Notes: generated by a model from the sequence alone, not told the origin. A stretch of 64,000 bases of DNA from Phytohabitans maris (GCF_031085175.1 NZ_JAVHUY010000022.1:62001-126000); one strand, 5' to 3'; shown: positions 26,505 through 35,025, numbered from the stretch's first letter. A program made the numbers and translations.

Positions 26505-27272
26505 TCAGGGGGCCGAGCGGATCCGGTCGTACGCGGCGCCGACGCGGGCGACCACCTCGGGATGCCAGATGATCTCCCGGTACGCCAGCGTCTCGTAGGT
26601 CAGCGCCGAGATCGGGTCCATTGCCGGCGCCCGCAGGGCCATCTCCTTGTTGTTCATGGCGGACTCGGTCGACGTCTGGGCGATCGACTCCGCCAGGGCG
26701 GTCGCGGCCCGCACCACCGTGCCGGCCTCGACCAGGCGGTCGAGCAGCCCGATCCGCAGGGCCTCCGCCGCGTCCACCTTGTCGCCGGAGAACGTGAGGA
26801 GCTTGGCCTGGCTCAGCCCCACGATGCGCCACAGCGGCGAGAAGTACGGCGTCAGCCCCATCTTGATCTGCGGGTAGCCCATGACGGCGTTGGTCGCGCC
26901 GATCCGGATGTCACAGAAGACCGCGATGTCGCAGCCCCCGCCCAGCGCGGGCCCGGCCACCGCCGCGACGGTCGGCTTCGGGTAGTCCAGGAGTGTGCCG
27001 TAGGCCCGCATACACGCCTTCGAGTACGCCTCGCGCTTGCTCTTGTCGTCGAAGACGGACTGCAACGCGAGATCGAGGCCGGCGCAGAAGACGTCTTCGC
27101 CGCCGGTGAGCACGACGCAGGCCACACCGTCGTCGTCGCGCCAGGCGTCGAGGCAGTCGCTCACGTCGGCGAACAGCTCGAGGCTGAGCGCGTTACGCCG
27201 GTCGAGCCGGTCGAAGGTGATCCTTCCGACGCCGTTCTCTACGGAGGTCTTGATCTCGGTGAAGTGTGGCAT
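26505..27272 (-). CDS. Enoyl-CoA hydratase/isomerase family protein (crotonase 4)
   Basis: A 255-residue crotonase of standard length. Oxyanion-hole segment FCAGLDL and the GPALGGGCDIAVFCD helix are typical. The two catalytic positions read Asp (GGGCD) and Gln (YPQI) instead of Glu and Glu, as in some dienoyl-CoA or delta3,delta2 isomerases. ATG at 27272 with AAGGGG. It stands alone, convergent with the kinase operon and divergent from the CoA ligase at 27459. Confidence 0.92.
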   Translation of the reverse strand: MPHFTEIKTSVENGVGRITFDRLDRRNALSLELFADVSDCLDAWRDDDGVACVVLTGGEDVFCAGLDLALQSVFDDKSKREAYSKACMRAYGTLLDYPKPTVAAVAGPALGGGCDIAVFCDIRIGATNAVMGYPQIKMGLTPYFSPLWRIVGLSQAKLLTFSGDKVDAAEALRIGLLDRLVEAGTVVRAATALAESIAQTSTESAMNNKEMALRAPAMDPISALTYETLAYREIIWHPEVVARVGAAYDRIRSAP

Positions 27273-27458
27273 GGGACCCCTTCGTCGCGGAACGCATCCG
27301 CCGGCGCAGTGCCGGACGGGGAAATATGTGAACGACCACTTGGCTGAGCCTATCGAACCAAAAGTCCCGCAGAATCGTCAATCCCAGCGTTGTTTCGCTA
27401 GCTCAGGGCGGCTATGGTTCATCGTCACTAGGCTGCTCCACGGCGCAGGGAGGCGACG

Positions 27459-28994
27459 ATGGTGACGTTGGCGAGCGCGCTCGAAGGCTCGGCGGAGCGA
27501 GTGCCCGAGCGGACCGCGCTGGTGTTCGGAGACCTGCGGCAGACCTACGCGGAGCTCGACGCGACGGTCAACCGGGTCGCCGCGGCGCTCGCGGACGCCG
27601 GTCTCGGCGCCGGCGACCGGTTCGCCGTGATGGGCGTCAACACGCCCGGCTTCGTGTACGCGCTGTTCGCGACCGCCAAGCTCGGCGGGATCTTCGTACC
27701 CGTCAACCCGCGGTCCGCGCCGCCCGAGGTCGCGCACATCCTGCGCGACAGCGGCGCCCGCGTGCTCCTCGTCGACCCCGCCCTCGTCCCGGTCGCCACG
27801 TCGGCGATCGCGCAGCTCGGCGCCGAGACGGACCGGCCGGCCCTGCTCTGCCTCGGCCCCGCCGAAGGGCACACCGACCTCCTCGCCGAGGCGGCCGCGC
27901 GCCCCGCGGAGCGGCCCGCGTCGACCGTGACCGAGCAGGACGACGCCATGATCCTCTACACCAGCGGCACGACCGGGTTCGCCAAGGGCGTGCTCATGGA
28001 CCACCACCGTCTGGTGTGGACTGGCGTCACCATCCCCATCGGCACCACGGGCATGACCGAAGGCGCGTCACTGGTGCACGTCGCCCCGCTGTACCACTCG
28101 GGGGAGATGACGATGATGCTGATCCCGGGCGTACTGGTCGGCGCCACCCACGTGCTCCTGTCCCACTTCGACGCGGCGACGGTCCTCGACACGATGGAAC
28201 GCGAGCGCACCACGATCTTCTTCGGCGTCCCCACGATGTACCAGATGATGCTGGCCGAGCACCTGAAGCGCCCCCGTGACCTGACGGCCTGGCGCTCGGC
28301 GATCTACGGTGCGGCGCCGATGCCGCCCGAGGTGGCCGCGCGGCTGCAGGAGACCTTCAGCGGCGTGCGGCTCTTCTCTTGCTACGGTCCGACCGAGGCC
28401 GGGCCGAGCGGGTTCTTCTCCAACCCGGAGGAGGCGATCCGGCGCCCCGAGGTGACCGGCTACCGGGCGTTCCCGCTGATGCGGGTGCGCGTCGTCGACC
28501 CGGCGGGCAAGGACGTCGAGCCCGGTGCGGTCGGCGAGGTCCTGCTCGCCGGCGAGACGGTGATGAAGGGATACTGGCGCAACCCGGCCGCCACCGAGGA
28601 GGCGTTCCTCGACGGCTGGCTGCGCACCGGCGACCTGGCCCGGCTCGACCCCGACGGCGCCATGACCATCGTCGACCGCCTCAAGGACATGATCATCAGC
28701 GGCGGCCGCAACATCTACTGCGTCGAGGTCGAAAACGCCGTGGCGAGCCACCCGGCCGTGGCGGACTGCGCGGTGGTCGGGCGCCCCGATCCTGTCTTCG
28801 GGGAGACGGTGGTCGCCTGCGTCACCCTCGTCGACGGCCAGCGGCTGACCCTGGACGAGCTGCGCGCGCATTGCGCCGAGCTCATCGCCGACTACAAGCT
28901 GCCGCGCGAGCTCGTGTTCGGTCCCGTGCCCCGCAACCCGTCGGGAAAGATCCTCAAGCGCGTCCTCCGCGACAACCTCTCCCCACCGAGCTAG
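27459..28994 (+). CDS. AMP-forming acyl-CoA synthetase (FadD/ligase family)
   Basis: A 511-residue ANL ligase. Motifs: LYTSGTTGFAKG, CYGPTEAG, TGDLARL hinge and the C-terminal NPSGKILKR with the catalytic Lys. Length and layout fit short/medium-chain or aryl-acid CoA ligases. ATG at 27459 after GCAGGGAGG. Divergent from crotonase 4 across a 186-base gap. Followed by a hairpin-rich gap that probably ends transcription. Confidence 0.93.
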   Translation: MVTLASALEGSAERVPERTALVFGDLRQTYAELDATVNRVAAALADAGLGAGDRFAVMGVNTPGFVYALFATAKLGGIFVPVNPRSAPPEVAHILRDSGARVLLVDPALVPVATSAIAQLGAETDRPALLCLGPAEGHTDLLAEAAARPAERPASTVTEQDDAMILYTSGTTGFAKGVLMDHHRLVWTGVTIPIGTTGMTEGASLVHVAPLYHSGEMTMMLIPGVLVGATHVLLSHFDAATVLDTMERERTTIFFGVPTMYQMMLAEHLKRPRDLTAWRSAIYGAAPMPPEVAARLQETFSGVRLFSCYGPTEAGPSGFFSNPEEAIRRPEVTGYRAFPLMRVRVVDPAGKDVEPGAVGEVLLAGETVMKGYWRNPAATEEAFLDGWLRTGDLARLDPDGAMTIVDRLKDMIISGGRNIYCVEVENAVASHPAVADCAVVGRPDPVFGETVVACVTLVDGQRLTLDELRAHCAELIADYKLPRELVFGPVPRNPSGKILKRVLRDNLSPPS

Positions 28995-29034
28995 GGCCTG
29001 TATCAGATTCCTTGCCGGGCTGCGCCGGGCCCAG

Positions 29035-29106
29035 GCGTCAGGTGGTGGCGGGCGTAAGGCCACATACAACACCGGTATGCGACCTTGCGCCCGCCCCACC
29101 TGACGC
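29035..29106. terminator. Long imperfect inverted repeat, possible bidirectional terminator
   Basis: Left arm 29035-29059 (begins GCGTCAGGTGG, ends GGGCGTAAGG) pairs with right arm 29083-29106 (begins CCTTGCGCCC, ends CACCTGACGC), one bulge and one mismatch, 23-base loop. There is no T-tract, which is normal for actinomycete terminators. It lies 41 bases after the CoA ligase stop. Confidence 0.5.
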
Positions 29107-29259
29107 CGCCTGGACTCCGGCTCGCACCGACAAACTCTCTGACCCGGGCCCGGATGAGTGGGCAATGTCCCCGACATCGCCCACCGAGGCTCCGGGCTGG
29201 GCCTAGCCGCTCACGGGCCGAGCCGCAGACCGATCAAGGACACCCCGGGCGGTCGTCGA

Positions 29260-29307
29260 GATCGTGGTACGTAGGTGCCTCGGGAGGGGCACGGGAATAC
29301 CACGATC
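29260..29307. terminator. Hairpin between convergent genes
   Basis: GATCGTGGTA (29260-29269) pairs perfectly with TACCACGATC (29298-29307), and an inner GTGCC/GGCAC stem (29275-29279, 29288-29292) closes the loop. Suited to ending transcription of the tandem-TetR gene from the other side. Confidence 0.5.
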
Positions 29308-29405
29308 ACGGCGCGTCGACCGCTTTGGGGCGGGCCGGGTACCGAGGCCGGGCGTGCGAGATCACGTCGGCCGTCAGGAGCGGGCGCTGCTTTGGATCTG
29401 AGCGG

Positions 29406-30611
29406 TTACGCCTTCGGGCGCGCGGTGTCGCGGGCCACGTCGATGCAGCCGAAGGCCGCGTGCTCCAGGCGGGCGCGGAACGCCGGATGGACCCGCATGT
29501 GGGCCGAGCCGGCCAGGTCGTTGATGACGCAGAGCGCGGAGAACACGTGCACGCGCGCCTGTGTCTCGGTGTAGTCGGGGCGTGCGGCCCGGGCGAGCTC
29601 GACCCAGCGCTCCATGAACGCCTTGTGCGAGCGGGTGACCCAGCTGTGCTCGTCGGGTGGGAGCTGGATCGATTCGTTCTGGTAGACGCGGAACAGGTCC
29701 CAGTGGGTGAGCGCGAGGTCGACGTGGTCGGTCACGAGCTGGCGCAGGACGCGGACCGGGTCGTCGTGGGCGGTCAGCGCGGAGTGCAGGTCCAGCTCGA
29801 TCCACTCGGCGGCCCGGCGCAGCACGCCGACGAGGACGTCGATCTTGCGGTCGAAGTGGTGGTAGAGGCTGGGGCCGGCCATGCCCGCGGCCGATCCGAT
29901 GTCGGTGAGGCTGACCTCCTGGTAGCCGCGCTCGGCGAACAGCCGGGCGGCGATGCCCAGCAGCTCCTCCCGGCGGGAGAGCCCGCCGTCGAACGGCTTC
30001 TTGGGCAGGACGTCGGGCGCCAAGCGGTCGTCGCCGACGTCGAGGTTGACCACGTGGATGGCGACGTCGCCCATCGTGGTCGCCAGGATCTTGGGGTCGA
30101 ACCGGTAGCCGAACTGCGACGGCACCGCCAGCGCGGCCAGGGCCGACCGCGCGGCGAACTCGAGCGAGTCGGCGTCGAGGTGGGGACGCCGGAGCGCCAG
30201 CCGCTCGCGCAGCGTGCCGAGGATCCGGGCGAGCCGCTGCCGGATCGCCTTGCGCTGTGCCGGGGTCAGGTGGCGCAGCTCGCGGCGGACCAGGATCCAC
30301 ACGTCTTCGCGCGCCACGGCGGCCTCCGCGAGCGCCCGCAACGCGTCCTCCAGCGAGTCTCCGGCCTCGCGCAGGGCCTCCTCGACGACGTCCAGGCCGG
30401 AGGTGATGGCGGCGTGGAGCAGGTCGTTCTTGCTGTCGCAGTGGCGGTAGAGCGCCGAGGCGGTGATGCTGAGGGAGGCGGCGACGTCCTTCATCGCCAC
30501 CATCGGGTAGCCACGCCGCTGAAACAGCCGGGCGGCCGCCCGGACGACCTGGTCACGCCGCTCGGGAATGGGCGGCCTGCCGCGGCGGCGCGGGGCGTAC
30601 GTCCCTGGCAT
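29406..30611 (-). CDS. TetR family regulator with two fused TetR units (second copy)
   Basis: A 401-residue tandem TetR protein like the one at 23615. First helix-turn-helix at about residues 20-65 (KDVAASLSITASALYRHCDS), second at about 215-262 (TDIGSAAGMAGPSLYHHFDR). The second halves of the two tandem regulators align along their length (LFRVYQNESIQL versus LYRVFTDESIHL; CVINDLAGS versus CVVNDMARS), so they are paralogues. ATG at 30611 with AAGGGG. It is divergent from the branched-chain-type ABC transporter and is its most likely regulator. Confidence 0.9.
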   Translation of the reverse strand: MPGTYAPRRRGRPPIPERRDQVVRAAARLFQRRGYPMVAMKDVAASLSITASALYRHCDSKNDLLHAAITSGLDVVEEALREAGDSLEDALRALAEAAVAREDVWILVRRELRHLTPAQRKAIRQRLARILGTLRERLALRRPHLDADSLEFAARSALAALAVPSQFGYRFDPKILATTMGDVAIHVVNLDVGDDRLAPDVLPKKPFDGGLSRREELLGIAARLFAERGYQEVSLTDIGSAAGMAGPSLYHHFDRKIDVLVGVLRRAAEWIELDLHSALTAHDDPVRVLRQLVTDHVDLALTHWDLFRVYQNESIQLPPDEHSWVTRSHKAFMERWVELARAARPDYTETQARVHVFSALCVINDLAGSAHMRVHPAFRARLEHAAFGCIDVARDTARPKA

Positions 30612-30877
30612 CGGACCCCTTTCCTGAACGCTCAAACAGGACCACGTTACTTGCCGGCGTCCCATCCTCCGAGCGGCAGCCCGGCGGCGAACTGCTTAGT
30701 CAGATTAAGTGACCGATGGGTAGACGGCGCTCGGGTTCTCCGACTACGGTCAGGCGACCAGCGCTTCCGGGACGCCGCACCCCCTTGACGTAGGGGCAGC
30801 GTGACGTCAGTCTCATATTGGTTAGTCATGTAAAGGATCCCCCCAGAGGCCCCCACGCCTCGTCGAGGAGGTCGGCA
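30612..30877. promoter_or_regulatory. Divergent promoter region, tandem-TetR / ABC transporter
   Basis: A 266-base gap. It contains the inverted repeat CTTA-N7-TAAG (30695-30709), a TTGACG element at 30784-30789, and the shared motif (reverse strand) at 30822-30835. No gene is seen in it. Confidence 0.4.
30822..30835 (-). promoter_or_regulatory. Candidate operator, motif NTTTRCATKRYTAW
   Basis: Reverse strand reads CTTTACATGACTAA, 43 bases upstream of the livH start. See the matching sites at 8879, 37303 and 41526. Confidence 0.4.
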
Positions 30878-31741
30878 GTGATCTCACTGGCCATTACCGC
30901 GCTGTCCACGACAGCGGTGCTGGTTCCCCTGGTGATCTCGGTGAGCCTGCTCTTCCGGGTCAGCGGAGTGGTGAACTTCGGTACCGGCGGGTTCTGCGTC
31001 TTCGCCGGCGCCGCCTGTGCCACCTGGAGCGCGTCGAACGCGTTCACCGGCGTGGTGTTGACGCTGCTGGCGGGCGCCGTCCTCGGCGGGCTCTGCTACC
31101 TGGTCGCCATCTACCCCGCGCAGCGCCAGGGAGTGCCGGCGATCGGCCTCACCCTCGCCACCCTCGGCGTCGGCCTGCTGCTCACCTTCCTGACGCGCAC
31201 CTGGTTCGGCGGTGAGCCCTCGATCGTGCAGCCCTGGCTCTCCGGATCGGTGACGATCGGGGACTACCAGACGGCGCGGCAGCGGCTGCTGGTCATCGTC
31301 CTCGCGGCGCTGCTGGTGGGCCTGCTCTACCTGCTGTTCGACCGCACGCTGATCGGCCGCGCGCTGACCGCCGTCGCCCACGACCCCGAACTGGCGAGCA
31401 TGTACGGCATCCGCGCCCGGCGGTTCGAGATCCTCGCCTGGGTCGTGTCCGGCGTGTGCGTGATCATCGGCGGGATGTTCCAGGCCACGCTGGCCAGCGT
31501 CTCCGTGGACGTCGCGCCGACGCTGCTGGTCTACGCGCTGGTCGGGGCGGTGATCGGCGGACTGGGCAGCCTGTTCGGCGCCGTCGGCGGCGCGCTGATC
31601 GCGGGGATCGGCATGACCCTGACCGACGAGTACATCCAGACCGGTTACCACCTGACGGCGCTGTTCGTGATCTTGTCCCTTGTCCTCGTGGTGCGGCCGC
31701 AAGGCCTCTTCACCTTCCGCGGAACGGCGGAGCGGGTATGA
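30878..31741 (+). CDS. livH: Branched-chain amino acid-type ABC transporter permease (LivH-like)
   Basis: A 287-residue hydrophobic permease with about eight membrane segments and the LivH hallmark near the N-terminus (GVVNFGTGGFCVFAGA). The cytoplasmic coupling loop is around RALTAVAHDPELASMYGI. Transporters of this family carry branched amino acids, but in catabolic clusters often aromatic acids or other carboxylates. GTG at 30878 follows GAGGAGG; an upstream start would lack a ribosome site. It is followed by a mini-ORF and the LivM-LivG fusion. Confidence 0.92.
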   Translation: MISLAITALSTTAVLVPLVISVSLLFRVSGVVNFGTGGFCVFAGAACATWSASNAFTGVVLTLLAGAVLGGLCYLVAIYPAQRQGVPAIGLTLATLGVGLLLTFLTRTWFGGEPSIVQPWLSGSVTIGDYQTARQRLLVIVLAALLVGLLYLLFDRTLIGRALTAVAHDPELASMYGIRARRFEILAWVVSGVCVIIGGMFQATLASVSVDVAPTLLVYALVGAVIGGLGSLFGAVGGALIAGIGMTLTDEYIQTGYHLTALFVILSLVLVVRPQGLFTFRGTAERV

Positions 31742-31821
31742 GCGAGCGAAGCGAGCGAATCATCAGACAGAGCGCGTGCGGTGCCTCATGCCCGCCCGCA
31801 GCGAAGCGAGGACGGGCATGA
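31738..31821 (+). other. 27-codon linker ORF/repeat between livH and the livM-livG fusion
   Basis: An 84-base stretch opens with ATG overlapping the livH stop (ATGA) and closes with a stop overlapping the next ATG (ATGA at 31818). It encodes a peptide beginning MSERSERIIRQ and is rich in GAGCGAAGCGAG-type repeats. It may be an inserted repeat kept in frame so that translation re-initiates from gene to gene. A functional peptide is unlikely but not excluded. Confidence 0.45.
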
Positions 31822-33692
31822 GCTCTACTGTCAACGAGTCCAAAGCCGATCTGGCGCCACTGCGCACGGTCAAGCGCGGCGGCGGGCGGGCGGGCGTCCC
31901 GCGCTCGTGGCCGCACGTCGTCGGTCCGCCGTTGATCCTGGTCGCGGCCGGGCTGGCCACCTCGGGCAACGAGTACTACCTGCACCTCGCCACCGCGGCC
32001 GCCATCGCCTACGTCCTCACCGCGAGCTTCAACCTGATCTACGGGTACGGCGGCATCTTCAACCTGTCGATCATCATCACCTACGGGCTCGGGGCCTTCA
32101 CCAGCGTCTGGCTCGAGGTCCGGTTCGACATGTCGTTCTGGCTGGCCACCGTCCTCGCACTGCTGGTGACCGCCGCGCTGTCCGTCCTCATCGCACTGCC
32201 GAGCAGCACGCTCAACGAGCTGTTCCTGGCGATCCAGACGCTCGCCTTCGCCCTCGCGCTGGCCGAGGTCCTGAGCAACTGGGACGAGTTCACCGGCGGG
32301 ACGGTCGGCATCTACCTGATCCCGTCCCCCTCCTTCTTCGGCACCGACCTCATCGGCGGCCTGCCGGCGTTCTACTGGCTCACCGCCGTGGCGGTCGGTC
32401 TCGTCGCCGAGCTGATGCGGCGCATCCACCGCTCGGGAGTGGGCCGGCGGCTGGTCGCGCTGCGCGAGGGCCCGCGCGTGCTGGCCTCGGTGGGCGTCTC
32501 GCCCGCTTCGACCCGGCTGCTGGCCTTCGGCCTCTCCGGCGCGATGGCCGGCCTCGCCGGGGTACTGTTCGCGCACTTCCAGCTGGTCATCGAGCTGGAG
32601 ACGTTCAACTTCAACCGCCTCGCCGCGCTGCTGCTGGCGACGATCCTGGGCGGCGCCGGCTATCTCTACGGGCCGCTGTTCGGCGTGCTGGCGCTGATGG
32701 TCATGGACGAGCTGTCGCTGGCCACCAGCCAGGCACAGGACCTCATCTACGGCGTCGGCGTGCTGGTGCTGGTGCTGGCGACCCGCGGCGGGATCGCCGG
32801 AGCGATCGAACGCCTGGTGCGGCGGCTCACCGGACGGCGCCGCCGCCCCGAGCCCGAGCTGACCGCCGACGGCCACCCGGCCACGCCCATCCGCGCGGCC
32901 GCCCGGGACGCCGCACCACCCGGCGGCCCACCCCGCGAGCTGGAGGTACGCGACCTGCGCGTGGCGTTCGGGGGCACGGTGGCCGTCGACGACGTCAGCA
33001 TCGCGGTGCGCACGGGTGACGTCGTCGGGTTGATCGGACCCAACGGCGCGGGCAAGACCACCCTGCTCAACGCCATCACCGGCGACGTCCGGGTGGCCGG
33101 TGGCAGCCTCACGCTCGACGGTGGGAGCCTGCTCGGGATGCGGCAGCAGGACGTCGTCCGGCGCGGCGTGGGCCGGACGTTCCAGAGTCCCAAGGTCATT
33201 CCTGAGCTCACCCTGCTGGAAAACCTCATGATCGCCGGTGATGCGCGCGGCGGGGCCGGATGGGTGCGCCAGGTCGCCAACTCGCCCAGAAGCCGCCGGA
33301 TCGAGCGGGAGACGCGCGAGCGCGCGCTCGGCCTGCTCGCCGACTTCTCGCTGTCGAGCCGGGCCCACCACCGCGCGGCCGACCAGCCGTACGGCGTGCT
33401 GCGGCTCGTCGAGGTGGCCCGCAACCTGATGCTCGATCCCGCCTTCATCCTCCTCGACGAGCCCGGCGCCGGCCTGACCGAGTTCGAGCGTGAGGAGATC
33501 GCCGCGACGATCCGGTCGCTCAGCGAGCGGCAGATCGGTGTGGTGCTGGTCGACCACAACATGCTTCTGATCACCTCGGCCTGCGACCGCGTCTACGTGC
33601 TCGACGCCGGCAGGGTCATCGCGGAGGGGCCGCCCGCCGAGGTGTTCGCCCGGTCCGCTGTCCGCGCCGCCTACCTCGGAGCCGTCGAATGA
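31818..33692 (+). CDS. Fused ABC transporter permease (LivM-like) and ATPase (LivG-like)
   Basis: A 624-residue fusion. Residues about 30-340 are a LivM-type permease (SFNLIYGYGGIFNLSI near the N-terminus, VGRRLVALREGPRVLASVGV coupling loop). After a Pro/Arg-rich linker, residues about 375-624 are a LivG-type ATPase with Walker A GPNGAGKTT, Q-loop TFQSPKVIPELTL and Walker B FILLDEPG. The signature motif is changed: DQPYGVLRLVEVARNL stands where LSYGQQRRLEIAR is usual. The ATG at 31818 overlaps the mini-ORF stop. Confidence 0.92.
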   Translation: MSSTVNESKADLAPLRTVKRGGGRAGVPRSWPHVVGPPLILVAAGLATSGNEYYLHLATAAAIAYVLTASFNLIYGYGGIFNLSIIITYGLGAFTSVWLEVRFDMSFWLATVLALLVTAALSVLIALPSSTLNELFLAIQTLAFALALAEVLSNWDEFTGGTVGIYLIPSPSFFGTDLIGGLPAFYWLTAVAVGLVAELMRRIHRSGVGRRLVALREGPRVLASVGVSPASTRLLAFGLSGAMAGLAGVLFAHFQLVIELETFNFNRLAALLLATILGGAGYLYGPLFGVLALMVMDELSLATSQAQDLIYGVGVLVLVLATRGGIAGAIERLVRRLTGRRRRPEPELTADGHPATPIRAAARDAAPPGGPPRELEVRDLRVAFGGTVAVDDVSIAVRTGDVVGLIGPNGAGKTTLLNAITGDVRVAGGSLTLDGGSLLGMRQQDVVRRGVGRTFQSPKVIPELTLLENLMIAGDARGGAGWVRQVANSPRSRRIERETRERALGLLADFSLSSRAHHRAADQPYGVLRLVEVARNLMLDPAFILLDEPGAGLTEFEREEIAATIRSLSERQIGVVLVDHNMLLITSACDRVYVLDAGRVIAEGPPAEVFARSAVRAAYLGAVE

Positions 33693-34411
33693 GTACCCCG
33701 CTTCTGGAGGCGCGCGACCTCTCCGTCTCGTACGGACGTCTCGAGCCCGTCCTGCGGCACGTCAGCCTGGCCCTGCGGCCGGGGGAGATCCTGGGTCTGG
33801 TCGGCATGAACGGCGCGGGCAAGACCACGCTGATGCGTGCCCTCTCCGGAGGTCTGAAGGCGCGCTCCGGTGAGGTGCTCTTCCAGAGCGCGAGCATCCA
33901 GGGCCGTACGACCGCGACCCTCGCCCGCGCCGGCCTGGTCATCCTCCCGGAGGGGCATCGCGTGATCCGTCCCCTGACCGTCGACGAAAACCTCGAGCTC
34001 TCCACCATGTCGCTGGGTCGGGGGCGGGTCAGGGCGAGGCTGAACGCCACCCGCGAGCTCGTCTACGGGCTGTTCCCCATCCTGCGGGAGCGCCGGCACC
34101 AGCTCGCCGGGCTGCTCTCCGGCGGCGAGCAGCAGATGCTCTCCCTGGCCCGGGCGATCGTGCAGGACCCCAAGGTGCTCCTGCTGGACGAGCCCTCTCT
34201 CGGCCTCGCCCCGATGGTCATCGACCGGATCTACGAGTCGCTCGGGTCGCTGCGGGACAAGGGAATCTCGATGCTCATCGTGGAGCAGAACAGCCAGCGG
34301 GTCGCGAAGACCTGCGACCGGCTGATCGTGCTCCGGGAAGGTGTGATCGCCGCCGAGGGAAGCCCGGACATGCTGGCCGGCGACCGGTTGCAGGCCGCGT
34401 ACTTCGGTTGA
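33689..34411 (+). CDS. livF: Branched-chain amino acid-type ABC transporter ATPase (LivF-like)
   Basis: A 240-residue second ATPase of the importer. Walker A GMNGAGKTT, signature LSGGEQQML and Walker B LLLDEPSLGLAP are all canonical, in contrast to the fused LivG domain. The ATG overlaps the fusion gene stop by 4 bases. The substrate-binding partner is probably the lipoprotein at 41655, the only LivK-type gene in the window. Confidence 0.93.
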   Translation: MSTPLLEARDLSVSYGRLEPVLRHVSLALRPGEILGLVGMNGAGKTTLMRALSGGLKARSGEVLFQSASIQGRTTATLARAGLVILPEGHRVIRPLTVDENLELSTMSLGRGRVRARLNATRELVYGLFPILRERRHQLAGLLSGGEQQMLSLARAIVQDPKVLLLDEPSLGLAPMVIDRIYESLGSLRDKGISMLIVEQNSQRVAKTCDRLIVLREGVIAAEGSPDMLAGDRLQAAYFG

Positions 34412-34431
34412 GGCGGCCGCCTTCACGGGCG

Positions 34432-34459
34432 CGAAAACCCAATTCCTCAGGGATTTTCG
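34432..34459 (+). terminator. Terminator-like hairpin after the transporter operon
   Basis: CGAAAACCC (34432-34440) can pair with GGGATTTTCG (34450-34459) with one bulge, 20 bases after the livF stop. Confidence 0.4.
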
Positions 34460-34460
34460 A

Positions 34461-34520
34461 GCTACCGCGACGCCCGTCGTGGTCCAGACCGTCGCTCCCG
34501 CGGCCTCACCGTCCGCCGCT
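34461..34520 (-). repeat. Interspersed repeat, copy A
   Basis: Reverse strand begins AGCGGCGGACGGTGAGGCCG and ends GGGCGTCGCGGTAGC. It matches copy C (46226-46285) over its whole length with few differences, and copy B (34912-35025) apart from an insertion in B. Confidence 0.65.
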
Positions 34521-34611
34521 GGTCACGCTCGTGAGCGCCAGACCGTCGACCGGCCCGGGCGCGCCGGGCGGCTGTCGAGATCGTGGTATCTAGTGCCCTT
34601 TCGGGGTCAGG

Positions 34612-34665
34612 GTGATCAAAGCTCCCTTCAAGTCGTTCTAGCGACTTGAAGGGAGCTTCGATCAC
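34612..34665. repeat. Near-perfect 24-bp inverted repeat (strong hairpin)
   Basis: Left arm 34612-34635 starts GTGATCAAAGCTCCC; right arm 34642-34665 is its reverse complement with a single A/G difference; the loop is TTCTAG. Much longer and more A+T-rich than the other terminators here, so it may be a mobile or processed palindromic element. Confidence 0.75.
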
Positions 34666-34705
34666 AGGCGGGGTGGACGCGCCGGACCCCGACTCCCTAG
34701 GGGTT

Positions 34706-34746
34706 TGGTCCAGATCGCGGGCTCACCCGTCCGCCGCGGTCACGCT
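34706..34746 (-). repeat. Interspersed repeat, partial copy D
   Basis: TGGTCCAGATCG followed by GGCTCACCCGTCCGCCGC and GGTCACGCT corresponds to parts of copy A and its flank in the same orientation, with a deletion of about 10 bases. Confidence 0.45.
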
Positions 34747-34911
34747 TACTCCGTTCAGCCCCCAGACGGGATCCGGGCAGGGATGCGCGGCCCGCGCGGT
34801 GCCTGGGCCCGAAACGGGCCCGGCCCATCGGGCCTGGGCCCTGCGGATACATCGACCGTCGAGGGCAGGTGCCGCGCGTCCCGCTCGCCGCAGGCGCAGG
34901 GGTGACGCGGC

Positions 34912-35025
34912 CAACCGCGGACGGTGAGGCCGCGGGAATGCACCCCAAGAAAACGCTCCGCTGCGCTCCACGTTTCCCCGGGGACCCCGCGCGACGGTCC
35001 GGACCACGACGGACGTCGCGGTAGC
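34912..35025 (+). repeat. Interspersed repeat, copy B, interrupted by about 53 bases
   Basis: The left part (AACCGCGGACGGTGAGGCCG, 34912 on) and right part (GCGACGGTCCGGACCACGAC, 34991 on) are the two halves of copies A and C. Between them lies a 53-base insertion that contains GAAAACG/CGTTTCC arms. Confidence 0.6.

Larger units (their letters stand above)
28995..29405. other. Non-coding gap with two long hairpins (convergent gene ends)
   Basis: A 411-base gap between the convergent ends of the CoA ligase and the second tandem-TetR gene. It has no convincing gene. It contains a 24/25-base imperfect inverted repeat (29035-29106) and a hairpin with a perfect 10-bp outer stem (29260-29307). The stretch at 29221-29280 shares short blocks (GTCGAGATCGTGGTA, GCCGCAGRCCG) with the gaps at 34.5 kb and 54.66 kb. 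Confidence 0.6.
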
